Assembly: GCA_944321455.1 (NCBI GenBank)
Contig: CALULI010000007.1
Location: forward strand, 1 to 64,000
Direction: 5' to 3'
DNA from: an uncultured Eggerthellaceae bacterium
GTDB taxonomy: Bacteria > Actinomycetota > Coriobacteriia > Coriobacteriales > Eggerthellaceae
DNA: 64,000 nucleotides
Notes under the pieces: generated by a model
Databases searched by the model: none
What the model was told of the DNA's origin: nothing
What the model saw: only the letters and a program-made list of their open reading frames with translations
Shown: positions 1 to 9,535 of the stretch, piece by piece
How the letters are laid out: each line of letters starts with the position of its first letter
Position numbering within the stretch: position 1 is the first letter of the stretch
Made by a program: the position numbers and the translations under genes

Positions 1-212
1 GGGATATCTGATGAGAGCTTTTCACGATTAGTAAGCTTGTTATATATTTGGTCTATGTCATCGTCTGTTGGCATAACTTTGAGAATGCTCGCTGGGCCAA
101 GCGGGCATTCTGTATGTAGGTAGCACCTGAATATTGCACGTAAAACGCTCCGATATTCAATCAAGGTATTGATTATGTACAGATCGTCTTTCGTTGAGAG
201 CTTTATTTGCAA
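1..212 (-). CDS. partial hypothetical protein, runs off left edge
   Basis: A minus-strand frame stays open for 70 codons from a TTG at 212 to the window edge, preceded by an AGGTGA-like element about 15 bases upstream. The translation looks protein-like (charged and hydrophobic residues alternate, with segments such as INTLIEYRSVLRAIF and PTDDDIDQIYNKL), but I recognise no family. Only the N-terminal part is present. The non-ATG start and lack of homology knowledge make this tentative; it could also be the remnant of an inactivated gene, as the flanking sequence up to 848 is degenerate. Confidence 0.35.
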   Translation of the reverse strand, partial: MQIKLSTKDDLYIINTLIEYRSVLRAIFRCYLHTECPLGPASILKVMPTDDDIDQIYNKLTNREKLSSDI

Positions 213-848
213 AGCGACTTGTAGCTACTTCACCTGCATCAATGTGGTATGCACCTCAAAGTTTTGTCATATTCTTCGTGCAGTATAGTGCTGTTTATGG
301 CATGCTCTCATGTCATCGTCGATCCACGTCTCAATGATGGTTTTATGAAGATCAGTTTGCTTGCCCGTGCGAAGCACCTTGATCACATCGATAAAAGTCA
401 TCTTGCTAAAGGTATTTATGGGCAGTATCCCGTGAAACGTCTGCTATTTATGCAATGACCGTTACTATAGCTATCTTGTTTCAGTTGCCGAACAGAATCG
501 ATTGTAGCTATGCCTATCATTTTCCTTTCTGCCTTCCTGATAAGAAACCAGAGCATTTATCAGATTAAACATTTTTGGATGGGACAGCGTGCCGCGTATA
601 CTATATCGGTTCTCGGCATCTATTTGGTTGTCTACATACGGAAGCCATGCCTGACTCTCATACGCAATCTTAATAGACCTCCTTCGAAATAATAAACAAC
701 TCAAACATGAACAAATATTCAGCACTGAAAGCAAATATGTACAGAAATATAGATTGTCGCTTCTTATATGTTTGGAAATTTATTAGTATAAACTCCCAAA
801 TACTTTTTAATATTCTTCATTAGTTTCCGCACGATTTAAGGAAGCAAC
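213..848. other. gene-poor AT-rich stretch with possible gene remnant
   Basis: No convincing gene occupies these 636 bases. A 44-codon minus-strand frame at 267-401 (begins MTFIDVIKVLRTGKQ) has plausible amino-acid composition but no ribosome-binding site and no recognised family; upstream its frame stays open only to a nearby stop. Other frames of 60-90 codons overlap one another on both strands and look accidental. I read this as decayed sequence at the edge of an accessory island. Confidence 0.3.
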
Positions 849-2806
849 ATGCCCGTTCCACTACCACAACAACCACTATCTCTATCCAACTTAAATGAGC
901 TTGACTACCTAAACAACCACGACATAGAGCTCGATTTAAGCAAGTCACAAATAATTTGGGCTCCCAATGGAGTAGGGAAAAGCTCTATCTGTCGCGCCTT
1001 AGCTAAACAAGGTTTTGAAAAAATCGACTTTACAGAATTCAATGACGGCCGCAAGGAATTTGTAAGTTCCGCAAAAGACGAACTGCGTATCGGTCTAAAA
1101 GTGCAAGAAATAGATTTTTTAAATAGCAAATTACAGTCTTTGGCCATCCAAAGCGATATCAAAAGCAATCTTGCATCCATAAATCTTTCAACAAAAGCAC
1201 AATTAAAATCATTCATACCCAATTATAATGACATCAAATTAAACCCCGGCCACGCTCTAGCTAATTTCGATAAGGACGGAGCTCTTACTCTCATTGAGAA
1301 AGTCCCAACACAAGAAGCTTCTTTCTTGCGAATTTTAATAACTTTTCTAAGATTAGTAAGTTAAGATCGGATATTGATTCATTAAAGAATGGGCTTATTA
1401 AAAACGCACTCATAAATATCGAGCGGGCAATTGACGACCCCGCAGATACCACTTGTCCCGTCTGCGGCTCAGCCTGCCATCAACCAATCTTAGAAATTAT
1501 CCAAGCCAAAAAAAGCACAATCAAAGATGTAAATGGCTCCATCTCGGCAGAATATTCAATAATTAATCAACGAGCCACTTTACGCGAAATCGCACATAAA
1601 ATCGAATTCTTCACTAAGATTGCCGCCGATGAAAAGCTATGCAACGAAAAAGCATTGATGAGTTTTGCTGCTGCAGGAGCTGAAAAAACAAACGCCCAAA
1701 AATTAAACAGTCTATCTGATCGCTATACACAAATTAAAAAAGATCTTCTTGCACTAGAGAAAACCCGTGACATGTTTTTCGAACATTTGAAAAACAGCGA
1801 AAAAGCACTTAGGAATTTATTCACTCTAAAATTTGATGCGAAAAATGTAACTTTAGACAATCTCACAAAAGAGCTTGTAATTAAACTGCCACGTAAAGCA
1901 GCAGAATATAGCACTGGCGAAATCGACTTCATGGTTGCTTTGGTAAGAATCAATGAATTTATCGGAAGTGATTCGGCTGTTCTAATTCTTGATGACCCAA
2001 TCACTAGCTTTGATATCGCTAATCAATATTTAGTTCTTTTTGACTTAATAAAAGTAGCCACAAATTCACAACTTCGAAAATCGGTAATAATTTTTACTCA
2101 CAATATTGCCTGTATCAACATTGCTGAATCACAAAGAACTGGCGCTTTTAAATACAGCTGCTTAGATCGTGACAATATTGGTCTACGATTTATACCAATA
2201 ACGATAAACAAAAGAAATGCTGTCCGCCACTGCTTTCTCTGTCAGGAAACTATACAAGCTGAAGCAGAAAACAGTAACCAAGAAGAAACCAAAATACGTA
2301 ACGCTTATATATCCGCAGCGATTCAACGCGATACTAAAGGCTGTGAAAAGCTGCATTCAATTTTTCATTATGATGGCACCGTTATTAAAGAGACTTATGG
2401 CTCTTTTACGTTATCCAATACCTTTCTTATCTCATTGATCGATAACCCAAATCTCTTATTCCAAAAGAACGATTTTATTTCTCTGCGCATAGATAAAGAA
2501 ATTGCCTTGATCGCTTTACGTATTTGGGTTGAAAAGGAACTAGTCGACGGCACAGCCAATCAAAGCATCCTAAAGGACAAAAATCTGTTCCAGAAAGTAA
2601 CTACCATATTTCCCACGAGCAATATATCTAGCTGGAATGGAAACCCAAAAATAACGCGTGAATATTTAATGAGCAAAAAGGTAATGCTTAACCAAGCGTC
2701 ACATGAAAAAGCCCAGGAGATCCCTTTCGAATTTGCTCTTAACCTTTCAATATACTCACTAAAAAACGAGATCGCTGATATCAAAGCACATTTTATTTCA
2801 GAATAG
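849..2806 (+). pseudogene. AAA/SMC-like ATPase with zinc-hook-type CPxC motif, frameshifted
   Basis: Starts at ATG 849 behind AAGGAAG. Residues about 38-46 form a Walker A loop (APNGVGKSS). The frame is lost near 1320: the first frame stops at 1364, while a frame shifted by one or two bases continues with protein-like sequence through CPVCGSACH (about codon 202), an S-G-E signature-like stretch (YSTGEIDF) and a Walker B box (VLILDDPITSFD, near 1979) to the stop at 2806, about 650 codons in all. The layout (N-terminal Walker A, central CxxC hook, C-terminal Walker B) resembles RecF/SMC-type ATPases of the AAA_13 group, which include RloC/PrrC-like and other anti-phage proteins. The last 200 residues are unassigned. 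Its place next to a retron supports a defence role, which is inference. It is a pseudogene unless the indel is a sequence error. Confidence 0.7.
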
Positions 2807-2955
2807 GCTCCTCGATTGTTCTCTGAGGTTTATTCAACTCAGTTTATTCTGGTTTATGAAATGTCCTTCACACCGCGTCGAGTCAATGTTGATAGCGTGG
2901 TCCTTAGACAATAGACATTTATTTCTAATCACTTTAAAAGCGATGAAAGCACAAA

Positions 2956-3894
2956 CTACATTGTTAGCGCTTTCATTACACCAACTCCTTTAGCAGCACC
3001 ATAGTTTGCGTATTTTGAAAGAACATTTGCAACAAATCTCGGCTCCACCTGTTGGGCAAAGTTAATTTTCCCTATGAGACTATTCTGATTGCCTTCTTGG
3101 TGGAGCAAAAATAGATAAAGCTCATGTTTGAGTTCTTTTTTTCTTTTTGCGCCTAGAGATATTCTTCCATCTGGACTCAAATATAGTCCTGTTATTCTTC
3201 GTCTGTCTCCTTTTCCTCGACAATGCGTTTTCTTGTCGTTAAGTATGAAACCACTTTGTTCTAAAACAGCAGAAACTAACGAGACAATTGCTTCGGTGTT
3301 TATCCACTCTTTAGAGGATATTGTAATGTCATCAGAATATCGGGAATATAGATACTCTTTATCATGTTTTTTTAACTGCTCAATAATGGAAACGTCAATA
3401 GAGGCCATCAACCGATTCGCAATTGCAGGTGACGAAGGTGCGCCAACACTTAAAGAGCCTTGATAGCAAGACAGTCCAACGAGCAAATCAATTTCTGCCT
3501 TGTTTAACTTTCGTGCCTTTCTACTAGGATCAATCTTAAAACTAGTGGATTGAAAATAGTCTCTCACTAGCTCTTCCGTGCAAGAAGGGAAAAATGCCTT
3601 AATATCCAATGTAAGAATATGAACACTGTTTGCATGCAGTTTAGCGTTTTTTATAATGCTGCAATCATATTCATAAGCTGAGACATAACTCGGTAATTTC
3701 GGAGTCGTTGCCCGCAAGAAATCACTAATCCAACACTGAACAATTTTCAACTCTGGATCAGGCGCATCAATTCGCCGATTATTAATGAAGTGCTTTTTGT
3801 ATAGGGAATCAGAACGTTCATCTAATTTTTCGAGATAGCCACTTTCAAAACCTAAATCAATCTGCATTAAATCGATAATAGAAATTTCTTGCAT
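2956..3894 (-). CDS. retron-type reverse transcriptase
   Basis: 312-residue RNA-directed DNA polymerase. Visible motifs in order: the retron-specific NAxxH motif (NAKLH, about 83-87), catalytic Asp in LTLDIKAFF (about 97), a GAPSSPAIAN box (151-160; most retrons have PQGAPTSP), the catalytic YSDD (186-189) in place of the usual YADD, and an ITG triplet (about 234-236) equivalent to the VTG motif used for template RNA recognition. The length fits stand-alone retron reverse transcriptases. Its start overlaps the 3' end of the effector gene by 38 bases, so the two are co-transcribed and probably translationally coupled. It would copy the msd part of the RNA encoded at 4953-5133 into msDNA primed from the branching guanosine. 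Group II intron maturase is excluded by the lack of an X/maturase domain. Confidence 0.93.
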   Translation of the reverse strand: MQEISIIDLMQIDLGFESGYLEKLDERSDSLYKKHFINNRRIDAPDPELKIVQCWISDFLRATTPKLPSYVSAYEYDCSIIKNAKLHANSVHILTLDIKAFFPSCTEELVRDYFQSTSFKIDPSRKARKLNKAEIDLLVGLSCYQGSLSVGAPSSPAIANRLMASIDVSIIEQLKKHDKEYLYSRYSDDITISSKEWINTEAIVSLVSAVLEQSGFILNDKKTHCRGKGDRRRITGLYLSPDGRISLGAKRKKELKHELYLFLLHQEGNQNSLIGKINFAQQVEPRFVANVLSKYANYGAAKGVGVMKALTM

Positions 3895-4952
3895 AGCTAC
3901 GTTTTCTTCTCCTCTTTTTCAATAAAATTTCTGCACGCACTTCATTAAAATTTTGATCTTCTGTCTTCTTGAACATAAAAAAGCTGGTGGGACTCACCTT
4001 TGAAAAATAGAGCGATTCCTGCGAAAAGCTATCACCAACTGCGCCGATCAGGCCAGTAGCCAACATAATAGCAAGAACGTGTTTAGAGCTTATACGGACA
4101 TTGCTATGCATGTCATTGAGGGCAGGAGATATTAACTCTATATTTGTCGTCCTTCTATTTATGCCCTTTATTTTGTCGTAAAGCCAGATTAAATCCTTTC
4201 CACTAATAGGACTAAATAGCGAAATTAGATCCAACAATTCATGTGCAAAAGAACCCACCTGAATTGTTAAAGTTGGTCTCTTGTTGTAAGACGCATTTGA
4301 ACCTCTTTCTTTCACTTTGTCTTTTTCATTAAAGATTGGTTCTCTATCTAACTTAGTTATTGATTTTCTACTCCTATTGAGACTGCAGTCCTCGCTTTCA
4401 GTAATCTGATCCCTAATTCCTAACACGAAATTTTCAAATTCTACATTTGTTAGAGGACAGTTTAGATCAGCAAAAAACACTTTTGATAAAGGAGCATTGC
4501 TATTACTAATAACTTTAACGGGCCCGTTGAGCAAGAAGCTTTTATCATTTTTGTGCTCACGCGCAACTACAACAGATGTTATTGAGACCGAGTGAGGCAT
4601 AGCTGCAAAAGCACCTAACTCGCAAAACGAGCCAACACTCTCAGCAAAAATCACAAGCCAGTCAGCTATGTCTGCAACCAACGCTTCTTGAGTCAATAAG
4701 TCCATTCCAGTAAAAATTTCTTCCTTTGCTATATTTTCAGCCTTAAGGAAAAATACATTTTTAAGTTTTTCGGCATGGTTCTTGCAGACATAATCCCTTA
4801 GTTGATTCCTTGCTGGATGGCTACTATCTTCCCCGCCGCATGAAAAAATCAGAATTGGACGTTTTGCTCGATCGCGATAGTCTCTATGGTGCGCTCTTAA
4901 AATATCGATATGTCTTTGAGAAAAAGCTGGCCGCTCATAGGAACCTTTCCAT
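3857..4952 (-). CDS. retron effector, nucleoside deoxyribosyltransferase-like (RcaT/Ec86 type), 5' end disrupted
   Basis: The conventional frame begins at ATG 4705 (282 residues), but the same frame is open upstream for about 90 more codons with clearly coding sequence: a Rossmann-like strand ending ILIFSCGGED, then RNQLRDYVCKNHAEKLKN, running into MDLLTQEALVADIADW. The CGG(E)D and AESVGSFCELGAF motifs match the nucleoside-deoxyribosyltransferase-like effectors of type II retrons (Ec86 and Sen2/RcaT). The upstream extension has no ATG, GTG or TTG in frame; an ATG at 4952, directly after the retron a2 arm, would read in if one A of the AAA at 4946-4948 were absent. So either a one-base insertion disrupts the start or the sequence is wrong there. 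The C-terminal half should be the DNA-binding winged-helix part. In known systems this toxin is held inactive by the RT-msDNA complex and released on phage attack. Confidence 0.75.
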
Positions 4953-5133
4953 ACGAGAGCCTGTACTTTGCATGGTTACGTGCGCATCGCTTTGTAAGTG
5001 AGCGCCTAAGCGTTTAGTTACGAAGTGATGCGCACGTAACCAAACGCAAACCCAAGTCCGTAAATAATGTTCCAAGCCCTTTCTTTACGAATGGCACATA
5101 TTTTCATATATGAACATTGCTACAGGCTCCCGT
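4953..5133 (-). ncRNA. retron msr-msd RNA gene
   Basis: The layout matches a retron non-coding RNA read on the minus strand. The a1 arm (5121-5133) and a2 arm (4953-4965) are inverted repeats matching at 12 of 13 positions. Immediately after a1 comes TAGC (5122-5119), the usual context of the branching guanosine, here G opposite 5120. The msr part (5042-5119) contains a small TTCATATATGAA palindrome. The msd part is a long hairpin: arms 4974-4992 and 5023-5041, 19 pairs with one G-U, around a 30-nt loop. The a2 arm ends one base before a potential effector start at 4952. The RNA was found by structure and position, not by similarity search. The msr/msd boundary is uncertain. Confidence 0.82.
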
Positions 5134-5143
5134 ATTTTCATTA

Positions 5144-5175
5144 ATTATACAGCCCATCATAAGTATTAGGGTCAA
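5144..5175 (-). promoter_or_regulatory. promoter of the retron RNA
   Basis: On the minus strand a perfect TATAAT lies at 5149-5144, placing a start site within a few bases of the a1 arm at 5133. TTGACC at 5175-5170 is the best upstream match, although the 20-base gap is longer than ideal. The position supports the mapped 5' end of the retron RNA. Confidence 0.6.
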
Positions 5176-5560
5176 AGAGCACCGAGTAAAAAACCTTTAT
5201 CGATTAGGATATTTCCACTCTGCTACATTTGTCGACTAAATAGCCGACATTTATGACGAAAACCTGGAGGAAGACAAAATACGTAAAGCGTTTCAAAAGC
5301 TATTCCGAAGCAGTTTTGTATAATACGCACGACCAACCAACCCATTTAATTTTCTAATTCAACAGACTCTCTACTTTTGAATAATCTGCTGATAGATACC
5401 CATCATACATAGGGCGTTATTCGTATACTACCTGCGCAATTACCACACGCTGGCAGATCTAACTCTCCCTTCGTTGACAAATGCCATTAGAATTATTAGC
5501 ACATCTATCAGGCATAATAGCGTTAATAGCGTTTCCAAATCCAAGCAAAGGCATGAATCT
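5176..5560. other. intergenic, short coding remnant
   Basis: No complete gene. A plus-strand segment at 5240-5323 reads DIYDENLEEDKIRKAF and ends in a stop; it looks like the C-terminal remnant of a lost gene but has no start. The remainder is AT-rich without recognised motifs. Confidence 0.3.
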
Positions 5561-7134
5561 ATGAAGGTATGGTTTAAAGAGCTGACCGATAACATTTCGT
5601 ATAAATTTTTCCTATCTTATTTATTTGAAGCTGTCCTCCTACTGCTTTTGCTTGGCTTCATTGGCCGCTTAATCAGCACCTTCGACACCATCCTAGTTGC
5701 CATTATTTGGGCTATCACAAGCGCTTTGTTAGCCATCGCTCTTGCTTATCCTCAAATAATCAGAAAGAAAAACACTAAGGAGATGTTCCAAGATGGATCT
5801 CAAGTCTCACGCCTTATTAACGGACGTGCTTTTACTTTAGGCATCTGCTTTGTTTTGGCAGCCTTCCTTAGCGCTACTCTTCTTGTCGAAAGTATGAAAT
5901 GGCCATTCGGAATTTGGATTATTGTTTTAGTGACCGTTCCAGTCTATTTCGTGCTCGCACTCTTGGCACGTAAAAGAGTGAGAAAGGAATACAAACAACC
6001 CTACCAATTAAGAGGAACGATTCTTTGGAGTCGTCGCGGTGCAGGTATTGTCCTAGCCTTTATATTAACCTTGATGACCATCGCTACACACGCCAACGAT
6101 GTTTTAACATTTGGTGAAGCTTTTTCAATAACACCATTACTCTTTGATGATTCGCCTTCAGCGATGATGGAAGAGCTTGGAAAATTGAGCTACTTGATAG
6201 ACGGCTACACGACTTATTTACTGTCGCATTTAAACTTCTTCAAACAGCCAATCTATTTATTAGTAGCTTTCATTCTGCGTGCATCAAGCGCCTTCGCTGT
6301 AACTACGCTTTTAAGCTTATGTTTGCTAACAAGGGTAGACTTAAAAGAAGTCTTTATACCTATTGAAGAAAAGCATAATGAAGAAATGAAACGGAACGTC
6401 CCCGTAAAGCTGCAGCTTCTCTGCTAGCTTGCATCACTCTAATGTTTTTCTTTTTCTGTGGTGTAGCCCAATATGTTTCACAAGCAAAAGACCCTGAAAC
6501 CTACAAAGGCGTAGAACAGTTTGTGCGCGACCAAACTGACATAACCACATACACGATTAATGGCAAACCATACGATGCAGGCACCATTGATAAAAAACTT
6601 AATCAGTTATTAAGTAGCGACCAAAACTATTCAACAAAACACGAAGATCTCATCACTCTTTACGAAAACTCTTACGCAACTTGCGAAAACAATGTAGACG
6701 GATACCTCAACTGGTATTATCGCTCTTTCTTTAATGACCCCCTTGGCGTTGCTTCCCAAACCCTAGAAAGCTTATTAAATCAAGATAGCTATGAAGATAA
6801 ACAGCATACAGAGCTTCGATCCCGTATAACAAGCGGAGTTGATTTAAGCAAAATTGAATCAGAGGCTATCAACTACAATCAAACCATTTACAATCTACAA
6901 GGCCAACTTTGCAGCAATCTCGAAAACATGCATATATACAAAATTCCTGATTGGTTAGCTTCTGACACTAAGCCATTCGATAGCTATCTTCAGTCGCGCT
7001 ATCTAGATCCTTCGTTCGGAATCTCCCTCCCTGAAGGTAACTATTCTGATCGGGAATACTATAAGGATCTCATTAAGACTTCCATCCAGGACAGCAAGAA
7101 CGACACGCTTAAAAAACTTCAACTAGGTCAATAA
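5561..7134 (+). pseudogene. polytopic membrane protein, frameshifted
   Basis: Likely start ATG 5561 (MKVWFKELTD) behind AAAGG. The first frame encodes about six hydrophobic segments and stops at 6427. The frame shifted near 6400 (around CCCCGTAAAG) continues without a gap through a seventh transmembrane segment (KAAASLLACITLMFFFFCG) and a hydrophilic domain of about 215 residues ending at 7134. The continuity of a membrane helix across the shift shows that this was one gene of roughly 520 codons. The general plan (membrane helices, then a large external C-terminal domain) recalls DUF4153-like proteins, but I cannot assign a family. A one-base indel, real or sequencing-derived, explains the break. 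Confidence 0.65.
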
Positions 7135-7137
7135 TTT

Positions 7138-7169
7138 GGAGAGATACAGGTTTAGCCAGCCATCTCTCC
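7138..7169. terminator. hairpin after membrane-protein gene
   Basis: GGAGAGAT (7138-7145) and ATCTCTCC (7162-7169) can pair four bases after the stop of the preceding gene. There is no T tract, so termination efficiency is uncertain. Confidence 0.35.
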
Positions 7170-7187
7170 GCTCCGTCACTCACGCCA

Positions 7188-7242
7188 TCACTCACACGTC
7201 ACTCACAATTGTCACTGATAATTGTGAGTGACGTGTGAGTGA
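7188..7242. repeat. perfect 23-bp inverted repeat
   Basis: Arms 7188-7210 and 7220-7242 are perfectly complementary around the 9-base loop GTCACTGAT. The arms contain internal direct repeats of GTCACTCAC, which also occurs just outside at about 7175. There is no T run, and no flanking gene explains it. It may act as a transcription barrier between the membrane-protein gene and the rhodanese gene, or be a small repeat element. Confidence 0.7.
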
Positions 7243-7383
7243 GACTGTTGATGCTAAACAACTTAGTAAATAGACGAGGCACTTGGCGGCATTGCCACCA
7301 TTCCCCCTCCCATAATTCTTAAGCTCTCCCTATTCGGGTATCATCATGAATAGATTATCTGGCCCCTCACGAAAAGGTTAGCC

Positions 7384-7713
7384 ATGGGACTTTTTAACTT
7401 GTTTAGGAACAGTGCTGACATTAATAAACTTGTTGATGAGGCACATCAGACTGACAGAGCCGTCATCATTGACGTGCGTACACCCGAGGAGTTTGCAGGC
7501 GGTCACATTGAAGGCGCCTACAACATCCCACTAGATCGCATCGATATTACGTTACAAGTAGTAAAAGACAAAAACACGCCACTTTATTTGTACTGCCGTA
7601 GCAGTGCTCGCAGCGGACAAGCTCTCCACTATCTTCAATCTGAAGGCTACACAAATGCTCTTAATATGGGCGGTATTATGTCATGGGATGGCCCTGTTGT
7701 TCAGGAATCATAG
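7384..7713 (+). CDS. rhodanese-like domain protein
   Basis: 109-residue single-domain rhodanese. The DVRTPEEFAGGHIEGAYNIP signature lies at about 30-49 and the active-site loop is CRSSARSG with the catalytic Cys at about 71. No signal peptide, so cytosolic. AAAAGG precedes ATG 7384. It ends 9 bases before a flavoprotein that itself carries a rhodanese domain, so the pair probably handles sulfane sulfur or persulfides together. Substrate is not evident from sequence. Confidence 0.92.
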   Translation: MGLFNLFRNSADINKLVDEAHQTDRAVIIDVRTPEEFAGGHIEGAYNIPLDRIDITLQVVKDKNTPLYLYCRSSARSGQALHYLQSEGYTNALNMGGIMSWDGPVVQES

Positions 7714-7722
7714 GAGGCAATC

Positions 7723-9441
7723 ATGAAGGTTGTTATTGTTGGTGGCGTAGCAGGTGGTGCTACCGCAGCTGCGCGCTTGCGCCGTCTTGATGAACAGGCT
7801 GAGATCATCATTATTGAACGCAGTCATTACGTATCCTATGCAAACTGTGGTCTTCCCTATTTCATAGGCGGCACAATCACTGACCGTAAGAAGCTCACAC
7901 TGCAGACGCCTGAGAGTTTTCGTTCCCGCTTCAATATCGATGTGCGCGTATGTCAGGAAGTTACCAGTATTGATCGCTTCAATCACCTGGTTGAAATCCG
8001 CAACTTAGAGTCGGACGAAACGTATACCGAATCTTACGACAAGTTGATTTTGTCTCCAGGTGCACACCCTGTTCTTCCTCCTGTGCCTGGCATTGATTCG
8101 CACCTAGTTTTCACGTTACGCACAGTAGAAGACACCTTTGCTATTGATTCCTTTATTGCGGAAAACAACGCTGCGCACGCCACTATTGTTGGTGGAGGAT
8201 TTATTGGACTAGAAATGGCGGAAAACCTGATAGATCGCGGTCTGCAAGTCACGGTAATCCAGCGCCCAGACCATCTTATGCCGACGCTTGACCCTGACAT
8301 GGCAGCGCTTCTCCATAACGAATTCCGTGCTCATGGCGTTACGCTTAAACTTAGTGCTAACGTTGTCGGCTTTGAAGAGTTAACAAGGTCTGACGGAAAG
8401 GCATCAATCGTAACCCACATTCAGGATGATTCCTTCGCCCCTGAGTCTGACCTGATCATAGTTGCTACTGGCGTAGCACCAGAAAGCACCCTTGCAAAAG
8501 AAGCTGGTTTAGAGCTTGGCATTAAGGGCTCCATTAAAGTAGATGATCATCTGCTCACTACCGATAAAGATATCTACGCCATTGGCGATGCTATTGAAAC
8601 AACTCAAATTGTTACGGACTCACCTGCTCATATTGCCCTTGCAGGACCAGCAAACAAGCAAGGCCGCATTGTTGCCGATAATATTTGTGGCATAGACCGC
8701 ACCTATGATGGCGCGTTAGGATCCTCCGTCATGAAAGCATTCGACCTAACCGTAGCTACCACAGGCCTTACCAGCAAAGCTGCAACCACTGCAGGCCTAG
8801 ACTTCGACTCGGTTGCTCTTTCGCCTGCATCGCATGCAACATACTATCCAGGCTCGCACACCATGACTATGAAGGTCCTTTTCGAACGTCCTAGCGGACG
8901 CATCATCGGTGCTCAAATTATTGGCGGTGAAGGGTCGGATAAGCGCATTGATGTTCTAGCAGTTGCTATAAAAGCAGGCATGACCGCCTATGATCTAACC
9001 GAGCTTGATCTTGCATATGCTCCACCTTATTCTTCCGCCAAGGATCCTGTTAATATGGCAGGCTACATTATGGAAAACGTCCTTGAAGGCACGGTTAAGC
9101 AGGCTCATTGGGATGAAGCGCTACAACTTGCAGACAATTCCGAGCAAGTAATTATTCTGGACACAAGGACGCGCTCCGAATACGAACAAAGTCATATCCC
9201 AAATGCCTTGCACATTCCTCTTGATGATTTGCGTACGCATTTAGACGAGCTACCGCGCGAAAAGAGAATCCTTGTTCATTGCGCAAGCGGCCTTCGCAGC
9301 TATCTTGCGTGCCGTACCTTGATGCAAAACGGGTTCGAGTGCGCCAATATTGCAGGTGGTTACAATTTCTATCAAGCAATTCATCTTGACCACAATGCGA
9401 CAAGTGAAGATGTTGGCGACTGCGGTATAAAGGTAGATTAG
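7723..9441 (+). CDS. CoA-disulfide reductase-like FAD/NAD(P) oxidoreductase with C-terminal rhodanese domain
   Basis: 572 residues. The N-terminal FAD site is VIVGGVAGGATAAARLRRL, followed by the single redox Cys (about 42) in SYANCGLPYFIGG, typical of CoA-disulfide reductase, NADH oxidase and NAD(P)H persulfide reductase proteins. A second dinucleotide fold is at about 152 (TIVGGGFIGLEMAENL) and a pyridine-nucleotide disulfide dimerisation domain follows. From about 465 there is a rhodanese domain with the loop HCASGLRSYLACR. This domain order is that of CoADR-RHD enzymes, which reduce CoA or protein persulfides. Co-directional with the rhodanese gene nine bases upstream, with GGAGGC before the ATG. 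The exact acceptor is inferred from family only. Confidence 0.92.
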   Translation: MKVVIVGGVAGGATAAARLRRLDEQAEIIIIERSHYVSYANCGLPYFIGGTITDRKKLTLQTPESFRSRFNIDVRVCQEVTSIDRFNHLVEIRNLESDETYTESYDKLILSPGAHPVLPPVPGIDSHLVFTLRTVEDTFAIDSFIAENNAAHATIVGGGFIGLEMAENLIDRGLQVTVIQRPDHLMPTLDPDMAALLHNEFRAHGVTLKLSANVVGFEELTRSDGKASIVTHIQDDSFAPESDLIIVATGVAPESTLAKEAGLELGIKGSIKVDDHLLTTDKDIYAIGDAIETTQIVTDSPAHIALAGPANKQGRIVADNICGIDRTYDGALGSSVMKAFDLTVATTGLTSKAATTAGLDFDSVALSPASHATYYPGSHTMTMKVLFERPSGRIIGAQIIGGEGSDKRIDVLAVAIKAGMTAYDLTELDLAYAPPYSSAKDPVNMAGYIMENVLEGTVKQAHWDEALQLADNSEQVIILDTRTRSEYEQSHIPNALHIPLDDLRTHLDELPREKRILVHCASGLRSYLACRTLMQNGFECANIAGGYNFYQAIHLDHNATSEDVGDCGIKVD

Positions 9442-9535
9442 GCTCCGTTTATAGCGAAAAGACTAGAGTGGCAGGCTAAAACAAACTAAACCCCACCATG
9501 ACAAGAGGGGTTGATGATTGTGATCAAGAGGCGAA

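Noticed and set aside
471-734. 87-codon minus and 60-codon plus frames
   Set aside because: They overlap on opposite strands, lack ribosome sites and show no family features.
4810-5001. 63-codon plus-strand frame within the retron
   Set aside because: It overlaps the conserved N-terminal coding sequence of the effector and the msd hairpin on the other strand.
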